Assembly (NCBI GenBank): GCA_021782065.1
Contig: JAJXVQ010000026.1
Coordinates: 1-12,273 of the forward strand
Origin: Pseudomonadota bacterium
GTDB taxonomy: Bacteria > Pseudomonadota > Gammaproteobacteria > UBA1113
Reading direction: 5' to 3'
Length of the DNA: 12,273 bases
The position numbers were made by a program, and so were the translations under genes. Positions 8,022 through 12,273 of this stretch are shown here, one piece after another (position 1 is the first letter of the stretch; every line of letters starts with the position of its first letter). The notes beneath the pieces were generated by a model that ran no database searches, had not been told where the DNA came from, and worked only from the letters and a program-made list of their open reading frames with translations.

Positions 8022-8693
8022 ATGGTTAAATCAAGAAGCAGTAAGCGCTGGTTACATGAGCATTTTAATGATCCTTATGTTAAAAAGGCGCAAGCCCAAG
8101 GATATCGTGCGCGATCTGCCTTCAAATTAGAAGAGATTCTCACGCAGAACCCTTTGATCCGTAGAGGAATGTGGGTAGTCGACTTGGGGGCAGCACCAGG
8201 CAGCTGGAGTCAGGTGGCGGCCGCCCATTGCGGCGCACAAGGCCGGGTTTTTGCCCTGGATATTTTACGTATGGACGCCTTGGCTGATGTGGATACGCTA
8301 CAAGGGGATTTTACCCAACCCGAAGCCTATGAACAATTTTGCCAGCTGATTCAGGAACGTGCTGTTAACGAGGGGCGTAAGGGTGAGCGCTTAATAGACG
8401 GCGTCTTAAGCGATATGGCACCGAATACCAGCGGTACCTTGGCGGTAGACCAGGCCCGCTCTATGTATTTATCAGAACTTGCATTTCAGTTTGCCACGGA
8501 GACTCTGAAAAACGGTGGTTTTTGGGTGTGTAAAGTGTTCCAAGGCGAGGGCAGCGATGCCTTATTGCGCGAGGCCCGAGCCGCATTTACCAAGGTATGG
8601 ATACGCAAACCCGATGCTTCGCGCACCCGTTCACGGGAAGTGTATTGGGTGGCCCAGGGGTTTAAGCTTAAAGGTTCGCTTTATTTTTTATGA
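8022..8693 (+). CDS. rlmE: 23S rRNA 2'-O-ribose U2552 methyltransferase RlmE (FtsJ/RrmJ)
   Basis: RlmE methylates the 2'-OH of U2552 in the 23S A-loop late in 50S assembly, using SAM. The SAM-binding motif VDLGAAPGSWSQ lies at 53-64. The catalytic K-D-K-E tetrad is intact: K35 in SAFKLEEI, D131 in SDMAPN, K171 in CKVFQGEG and E206 in SREVY. The 223-aa length is slightly above E. coli (209), through a short insertion near 110-123 and a C-terminal tail. AAAAAGGG 8 nt upstream supports the ATG. In many gammaproteobacteria ftsH follows; here the gene is followed by pseudogene debris and an insertion element, so the local order has been broken. Confidence 0.96.
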   Translation: MVKSRSSKRWLHEHFNDPYVKKAQAQGYRARSAFKLEEILTQNPLIRRGMWVVDLGAAPGSWSQVAAAHCGAQGRVFALDILRMDALADVDTLQGDFTQPEAYEQFCQLIQERAVNEGRKGERLIDGVLSDMAPNTSGTLAVDQARSMYLSELAFQFATETLKNGGFWVCKVFQGEGSDALLREARAAFTKVWIRKPDASRTRSREVYWVAQGFKLKGSLYFL

Positions 8694-8741
8694 AGATTTT
8701 CTTTCTACTATCGTACCTAATGAACCTTTGAATTGAAGGGG

Positions 8742-9076
8742 CTATTTAGCATTAAGATCAATGACTTTCCCATCAATGATCGTAATAAAATCGACGTCAC
8801 GCCCTTCTTTGTCGCGAATGTGATGTAAACTGCAGCGATAGCTGTGATAACCTTCTATAAAATGTAATCATTTCAGTAAATAGGTGGCCACTAAATTTTC
8901 AAGACGTGCGCTCTTCGCTTATCTCCGGATAAAAAGGGTTCAGGAAATCCACCTAATGTCAGTAATCGTTCCATCCCTTCTTCAACAGAAATATCAGCAG
9001 CAGTTCCCAGTGAAGATGTAACTTGCTGATTAATATCGACTTTTAACTGGTTAATGTCGCGATCTTTAATTTTAGC
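8742..9076 (-). pseudogene. Remnant of a DUF4143-type AAA ATPase gene
   Basis: Two minus-strand fragments in different frames match the C-terminal half of ATP-binding proteins with a DUF4143 domain. The first (to about 8907) contains ERLLTLGGFPEPFLSGDKR. The second (8906-8742) reads RLENLVATYLLK, an in-frame TGA at 8868-8870 where the family usually has Trp, then IRDKEGRDVDFITIIDGK and a stop. Intact members have roughly a hundred more residues between these parts, plus an N-terminal P-loop ATPase domain and a longer C-terminus. So there has been an internal deletion with frame change, a nonsense mutation and loss of both ends. The upstream end abuts the left inverted repeat of the insertion element; no ATPase-domain sequence was recognised beyond the element. 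Confidence 0.7.
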
Positions 9077-9081
9077 GATCC

Positions 9082-9096
9082 ATCCCTCATTCCGCA
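9082..9096 (+). repeat. Left terminal inverted repeat of the insertion element
   Basis: ATCCCTCATTCCGCA matches the reverse complement of the right end at 14 of 15 positions. Two more bases could pair after a 2-bp mismatch further out, so the outer edge is uncertain by a few bases. Confidence 0.65.
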
Positions 9097-9134
9097 TTAA
9101 CTTTTGGAATTAAACAAAAACAGGGGGCTGTCTC

Positions 9135-9163
9135 TTGACAAGGATCGTAATTTTTGATCTATT
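9135..9163 (+). promoter_or_regulatory. Candidate transposase promoter
   Basis: A perfect TTGACA (9135-9140) is followed, after 17 nt, by TCTATT (9158-9163), which matches the -10 consensus at 4 of 6 positions. It lies inside the element upstream of the transposase. Transcription from it would begin within or just after the hairpin at 9165-9182. Confidence 0.4.
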
Positions 9164-9164
9164 A

Positions 9165-9182
9165 CTGTCTTTTGGAAGACAG
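9165..9182 (+). other. Hairpin over the transposase ribosome binding site
   Basis: CTGTCTT (9165-9171) and AAGACAG (9176-9182) pair perfectly around a TTGG loop, ending 2 nt before the ATG. The only Shine-Dalgarno-like bases (GGA, 9174-9176) lie in the loop and stem. In long transcripts entering from outside the element this would hide the start site, as known for IS10 and IS50; a transcript starting inside the element would lack the 5' arm. That role is inferred. Confidence 0.5.
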
Positions 9183-9184
9183 AA

Positions 9185-10795
9185 ATGGATAAAAGAACCT
9201 ACGATATTAAACGACTGGATCATCTGGGTCTTGTCGCTGGATTTTGCAAAGAAATAGGACTCGAAGAGCTTGTGAATAGGCGCATGCCCAAAGATTCTCC
9301 CAGGAGTCATATTAGTAACGGGGCCTTATTGGTCGCGATGATTCTCAATGGCTTAGGCTTTGTTAGCCGGACCTTGCATATGTATCCGGAATATTTTTAT
9401 GATAAACCGACGGAGCGTTTGCTCGGGGAGGGGATCTTGCCCGACCATATCAATGATGATGTGATGGGAAGATTTTTGGATTCTCTTTATGAAGAAGGGG
9501 TATCAGAGTTATATCAGGAAATAGCTGCTTTAGTCGTAAATTATCTGAAATTACCGTGTAAGAGTTTGAATTTAGATACGACAAGTTTTCATGTGGATGG
9601 CGAATATGAACAAGATATAGATGCCACTGCCATCCGGATTACCCAAGGCTATAGTCGAGACCATCGTCCTGATTTAAACCAGGTGGTATTGAGTCTAATC
9701 ACGGAGAATCAGGCGGGTATACCCTTGTATATGCAGGCCTGCAGTGGGAATGCCCAGGATACAGAAACGTTTAAAAAGACGGTAAAAGCCCATTTAAAAA
9801 GTTTAAAAGCGGCCTATAAAAATACCTATTTTATCGCTGATGCTGCGTTATACGTTGAAGAGACACTAAAAGCGCTATCAGAGCAAGAACAATTATTCAT
9901 TACTCGGGTTGCGCAGAAAATAAAAGAAGCCAAAATTTTGTTATCAAAAGCCAAGACACTCACATGGACAGCGCTGAATGAAGGATATTTTGGCTCCTGG
10001 CATGAAGCCTCCTATGGCGGGGTACCACAACGCTGGTTATTGATTAGAAGCACCCAAGCAAAGGAACGAGAAAAATATATTCTCGATAAATGCGTACTTA
10101 AGAAGACACAAGATTCTGTCAAAAGTTTTAAGAAATTATGCAGAGAGTCTTTTAGCTGTGAAGCAGATGCCCATTGTGCATTACAAGAATGGCAGAAAGC
10201 ACAAGAATTTGTGGTCATTGAAGAGGCTAAAATTATTCAGGAAATAAAACGAAGTAAGCGCGGTCGCCCTGGATTGAGGGATGATTCTACGACAACATTC
10301 CACATTAGTGGCCATATTGCTAGCTGTTTAAAATTGAAAGAAGAGGCTATGGATACAACAGGATTATTTATTTTAGCCACCAATGATTTATCTGAAAATC
10401 TATCGATGCAATTTGTTTTAGATGAATATAAATCTCAGCAGGCTGTAGAGCGGGGATTTCGATTCTTAAAAAGCCCAGATTTTCTGGTGTCTTCACTTTT
10501 TTTGAAAAAGTCTGAACGTATCGAAGCGCTGCTTATGATCATGACATGCAGCTTGATGGTTTATGCTGGCATTGAGCATCTCATTCGTACAGAGCTCAAG
10601 GGAAAAAATGCGTATTTCCCGGACATGAAAAAGAAACCAACCCAAAAACCCACAGCAAAATGGGTATTTTTTTGTTTTCAGGGTATTAGCATTCTCATTA
10701 TTGATAAAAAAACGGTAGTAACAACGAATATCATTGAAAGGCAGAGGGTCATTTTAAATACACTCTGGCCAGCTTATTGGCGATTTTATTCGTGA
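9185..10795 (+). CDS. IS1634-family DDE transposase
   Basis: This 536-aa transposase has a complete DDE triad in family context: D131 in LNLDTTSFH, D219 in YFIADAALY and E422 in YKSQQAVERGFRFLK, the Y-x6-E...K signature of IS4-type enzymes. A long insertion between the second Asp and the Glu (about 220-410) carries the beta-rich insertion typical of the family. The C-terminus (KPTQKPTAKWVFFCFQG ... RFYS) also looks complete. No frameshift or internal stop was seen, so the enzyme may be functional. It cuts and joins the terminal repeats at 9082-9096 and 10800-10814. A hairpin directly before the ATG probably limits its translation. Confidence 0.92.
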   Translation: MDKRTYDIKRLDHLGLVAGFCKEIGLEELVNRRMPKDSPRSHISNGALLVAMILNGLGFVSRTLHMYPEYFYDKPTERLLGEGILPDHINDDVMGRFLDSLYEEGVSELYQEIAALVVNYLKLPCKSLNLDTTSFHVDGEYEQDIDATAIRITQGYSRDHRPDLNQVVLSLITENQAGIPLYMQACSGNAQDTETFKKTVKAHLKSLKAAYKNTYFIADAALYVEETLKALSEQEQLFITRVAQKIKEAKILLSKAKTLTWTALNEGYFGSWHEASYGGVPQRWLLIRSTQAKEREKYILDKCVLKKTQDSVKSFKKLCRESFSCEADAHCALQEWQKAQEFVVIEEAKIIQEIKRSKRGRPGLRDDSTTTFHISGHIASCLKLKEEAMDTTGLFILATNDLSENLSMQFVLDEYKSQQAVERGFRFLKSPDFLVSSLFLKKSERIEALLMIMTCSLMVYAGIEHLIRTELKGKNAYFPDMKKKPTQKPTAKWVFFCFQGISILIIDKKTVVTTNIIERQRVILNTLWPAYWRFYS

Positions 10796-10799
10796 TTTC

Positions 10800-10814
10800 T
10801 GCGGAATGTGGGAT
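10800..10814 (-). repeat. Right terminal inverted repeat of the insertion element
   Basis: TGCGGAATGTGGGAT on the plus strand is the inverted partner of 9082-9096, with one mismatch at the tenth base. It begins 4 nt after the transposase stop. Confidence 0.65.
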
Positions 10815-10877
10815 CCATTGACTTTACTGTTTTTTTCTGGGTTTTGACCGGGAGCGCCTGGAATCATCGCTATTTTC

Positions 10878-10906
10878 TTGACATGTAATAAGATGCATGA
10901 TATAAT
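10878..10906 (+). promoter_or_regulatory. Perfect consensus sigma-70 promoter
   Basis: TTGACA (10878-10883) is followed by exactly 17 nt and then TATAAT (10901-10906), both hexamers identical to consensus. Transcription should start near 10913, leaving a 28-nt leader before the ATG at 10941. It lies about 60 nt outside the right end of the insertion element, so it belongs to the gene and not to the element. Confidence 0.88.
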
Positions 10907-10940
10907 TCTTCATTATTTTAATTTTAAATGTGAGGGTATC

Positions 10941-11666
10941 ATGAGCAGTAATAGTGACATAATAATAGAGGCCTTTTATAACAGGCATAATCGCAGCTCT
11001 AGTCAAAGCCAACTATCGAATCCAGACTATATTAAAGAGCTTATAACCGGTGAGGTCGATTTTGCGATGCAATTCGATGGCTTTTCTATGTGGCAGCCTG
11101 ATAATTCCAAATCAGATCTTTGGAATGTTGTTTCTCTTTATCTCGATGGTGGGTATACGACTGATAACGCCTGTATGCGTGGCATTTGCATTTTAATAGA
11201 CGAACTGATGCATCAGGATCAGGAGTCCCAACAAGAAACATTACTCCCTGTAATAGCCTTGGCTAAAAATGCTAAAAATGCTAGAACATGGCACACCAAT
11301 GAGTTACACACATTTCTTACGGCTATACAAGCTAAAATTACAGAAACGGTTACATCTAAAAATTTAGATGTAATAGAAGATGTTATATCTAGTTTAAATG
11401 ATGCAGAAGCATTAGAGGATGCAGAAGCATTAGAGAATAATAAGACTGCAAAGTTAAACACTCAACAAAAATCCTTAGAGGATAATAAGGCCGCGAAGTT
11501 AAACACTCAACAAAAATCCTTAGAGGATAATAAGGCCGCGAAGTTAAACACTCAACAAAAATCAAAAGCATCTTTCTGGTCACAAGAGGCACAGGACAAT
11601 ATAAAAACATGGGAAGACTATAAAGTCCTACAAATGACTCTAGGGAGACCTTTAGCAAAGTTTTAA
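10941..11666 (+). CDS. Hypothetical protein with three tandem 15-residue repeats
   Basis: I do not recognise this 241-aa protein. Residues 1-150 are mixed polar and hydrophobic, probably helical, with no signal peptide or membrane helix. Residues 154-163 contain two copies of DAEALE in tandem (154-159, 160-165). Residues 164-208 are three repeats of LE(N/D)NK(T/A)AKLNTQQKS, charged and Gln-rich, probably helical or disordered. The tail ends SFWSQEAQDNIKTWEDYK ... GRPLAKF. The start at 10941 is chosen because GAGGG lies 4 nt upstream and the longer in-frame TTG start at 10878 would be the -35 hexamer itself. The gene is AT-rich like the HAD/Sel1 gene, stands alone behind a very strong promoter and is followed by a hairpin. 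A lineage-specific, possibly secreted protein is a guess from context only. Confidence 0.75.
   Translation: MSSNSDIIIEAFYNRHNRSSSQSQLSNPDYIKELITGEVDFAMQFDGFSMWQPDNSKSDLWNVVSLYLDGGYTTDNACMRGICILIDELMHQDQESQQETLLPVIALAKNAKNARTWHTNELHTFLTAIQAKITETVTSKNLDVIEDVISSLNDAEALEDAEALENNKTAKLNTQQKSLEDNKAAKLNTQQKSLEDNKAAKLNTQQKSKASFWSQEAQDNIKTWEDYKVLQMTLGRPLAKF
11400..11435 (+). repeat. 18-bp tandem duplication in the repeat-protein gene
   Basis: The 18-mer GATGCAGAAGCATTAGAG occurs twice in direct succession (11400-11417, 11418-11435), encoding DAEALE twice. The second copy shares its last six bases with the start of the 45-bp array. Confidence 0.9.
11430..11564 (+). repeat. 45-bp tandem repeat, three copies
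   Basis: Units lie at 11430-11474, 11475-11519 and 11520-11564. Units 2 and 3 differ only in the last base; unit 1 differs from unit 2 at four positions. The near-identity of the last two points to a recent duplication. The length is a multiple of three, so the frame is kept. Confidence 0.93.
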
Positions 11667-11678
11667 AAGAGGATAATG

Positions 11679-11705
11679 AGAGGGCAACTTTAAGAGCTGC
11701 CCTCT
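11679..11705 (+). terminator. Hairpin after the repeat-protein gene
   Basis: AGAGGGCA (11679-11686) pairs with TGCCCTCT (11698-11705) around an 11-nt loop, 12 nt after the stop codon. No T-run follows, so intrinsic termination is likely but not certain. Confidence 0.5.
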
Positions 11706-11801
11706 AGCATAACCTGAGGATGCTTTAGATTATTCCTACTTTAATCACAATTGACGGACAACCTTGCTAGCAGTGCTATATTTTCAACGATAATTTGCGC
11801 G

Positions 11802-11948
11802 TTAAAAATTAGCTCGTAAACCTTTATTTTTCCTAATCCGCGCTACACGATTTTCCCCAATTTTTTTCCCTGTTTGCCTTAATTTTTTGGTTATCCGTGG
11901 CGAACCGGGGCGCTGCCTTTCAGCCTCAAAAATTTCTCTTATTTTTTC
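11802..11948 (-). pseudogene. Fragment of an IS3-family OrfB transposase
   Basis: About 48 minus-strand codons read KIREIFEAERQRPGSPRITK, then KLRQTGKKIGENRVARIRK and GLRANF, ending in TAA. This is the HTH_21-type N-terminal segment of IS3-family OrfB (usual form IxEIFEASRxxYGSPRI ... RVARLMRxxGLRA). The integrase core that should follow is absent, and the 25 codons upstream in the same frame show no family similarity. It is a truncated relic with no sign of function. Confidence 0.65.
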
Positions 11949-11976
11949 ACTCAATACAGAAAAAGTGCGAAATGCG

Positions 11977-12183
11977 GTGCCTATCCAACTTAGGCACGAG
12001 AAGCGTAGAGCGAGCTGATGCAATGATCTTTAAATCCCTGCCCGAGATCACCCCTTCACGAAAAGATCGGCCATCGCTAGTGTGTCTGGGTATAGTTTAG
12101 CAGGAGAGCAGCGCTAGACGCGTCCATGCTGTTCGTATCTTGTTCGATTTGGGGATTGAGAGCTCCAAACCGGGCCTATACCC
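11977..12183 (+). other. Intergenic stretch with nested inverted repeats, possible structured RNA
   Basis: There is no convincing gene between 11949 and 12273. The stretch is visibly more GC-rich than the preceding 300 nt. It contains a perfect 7-bp hairpin GTGCCTA/TAGGCAC (11977-11983, 11991-11997). Further on, GGGTATAG (12088-12095) pairs with CTATACCC (12176-12183). This long-range pair encloses AGCAGC/GCTGTT (12107-12112, 12128-12133) and TTTGGGG/CTCCAAA (12148-12154, 12163-12169). The two inner stems each need a G-U pair that is available only in plus-strand RNA. I match it to no known RNA family, and short stems of this kind can arise by chance. Confidence 0.3.
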
Positions 12184-12273
12184 TCAAGAATCCCCTCAAG
12201 CAAGTCCCTCTAAATTCTGTTCAGAAAGAAAGCAACACCAAAAATGCTGATTTTGTAATAATTCGTTAAATTG

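Larger units (their letters stand above)
9082..10814 (+). mobile_element. IS1634-like (IS4-superfamily) insertion sequence
   Basis: The element is about 1.73 kb, bounded by 15-bp imperfect inverted repeats (14 of 15 matching), with one transposase gene filling nearly all of it. The stop codon ends 4 nt before the right repeat. I found no convincing target-site duplication: the flanks read ...GCGATCC on the left and CCATTGA... on the right. The insertion may be old, the true ends may differ by a few bases, or one flank may have been rearranged. Confidence 0.65.

Noticed and set aside
8003..8029. Eight-codon upstream frame (MKKGKQYG) overlapping the rlmE start
   Set aside because: It has no well-spaced ribosome binding site, and its codons are the A-rich ribosome binding region of rlmE; probably chance.
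8891..9097. Minus-strand 68-codon frame starting MRNEGW as an intact small gene
   Set aside because: Its first codons are the inverted repeat of the insertion element and the rest is a frame of the DUF4143 relic.
9128..9138. CTGTCTCTTGA resembling the inside end of IS50
   Set aside because: No inverted partner occurs downstream of the transposase; the matched ends at 9082-9096 and 10800-10814 explain the element better.
10878..10940. N-terminal extension of the repeat protein from a TTG at 10878
   Set aside because: The TTG is part of the -35 hexamer and the RNA starts downstream of it; a good ribosome binding site precedes the ATG at 10941.
11751..11782. TTGACG ... TATATT as a promoter
   Set aside because: The spacing is about 20 nt and no gene follows on the plus strand, so it was not annotated.
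12135..12160. T-loop-like GTTCGATT suggesting a tRNA or tmRNA end
   Set aside because: The flanking bases give only a wobble-rich stem, and no acceptor, D-arm or CCA end is present.

Overview
The window looks like chromosomal DNA of a gammaproteobacterium, most likely a host-associated member of the Legionellales (Coxiella/Legionella-like). The housekeeping proteins (Mpl, AsnS, WaaG, YhbY, RlmE) closely resemble gammaproteobacterial versions, and the divergent yhbY/rlmE pair is a typical gammaproteobacterial arrangement. The first gene carries a textbook PmrA box, a HAD phosphatase motif and Sel1-like repeats, a combination reminiscent of Dot/Icm effectors. The order is an inference; the genus cannot be read from this sequence.

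Layout. (1) 1-2400: AT-rich accessory gene, 717 aa, with HAD motifs, a coiled-coil-like insertion and two Sel1-like repeats. It lies behind a PmrA-type direct repeat plus TATAAT and is followed by a perfect 12-bp hairpin. Nothing else was seen in bases 1-114. (2) 2409-6561: a tightly packed plus-strand operon of a five-helix membrane protein, mpl (murein tripeptide recycling), a nitrilase-family amidase and asnS, joined by ATGA overlaps or a 2-nt gap. (3) 6494-7951: a minus-strand pair yhbY-waaG, abutting each other. The 3' end of waaG runs 68 nt antisense into asnS. (4) 8022-8693: rlmE, divergent from yhbY. (5) 8694-10814: decayed and mobile DNA. It holds remnants of a minus-strand DUF4143-type ATPase gene and an apparently complete IS1634-like element with 15-bp terminal inverted repeats and a 536-aa DDE transposase. 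(6) 10878-11705: an unrecognised 241-aa protein with three tandem 15-residue repeats, behind a perfect consensus sigma-70 promoter and ending in a hairpin. (7) 11706-12273: no intact gene. There is a minus-strand fragment of an IS3-family OrfB, then a more GC-rich stretch whose inverted repeats could fold as a structured RNA if read on the plus strand.

The central block is ordinary core genome (cell wall recycling, LPS core, translation and ribosome maturation). Both flanks are accessory: repeat-bearing putative secreted or regulated proteins next to insertion sequences and gene debris. The strongest lead is the PmrA-controlled HAD/Sel1 protein as a candidate type IV effector. Secondary leads are the repeat protein at 10941-11666 and the possible structured RNA near the right edge.
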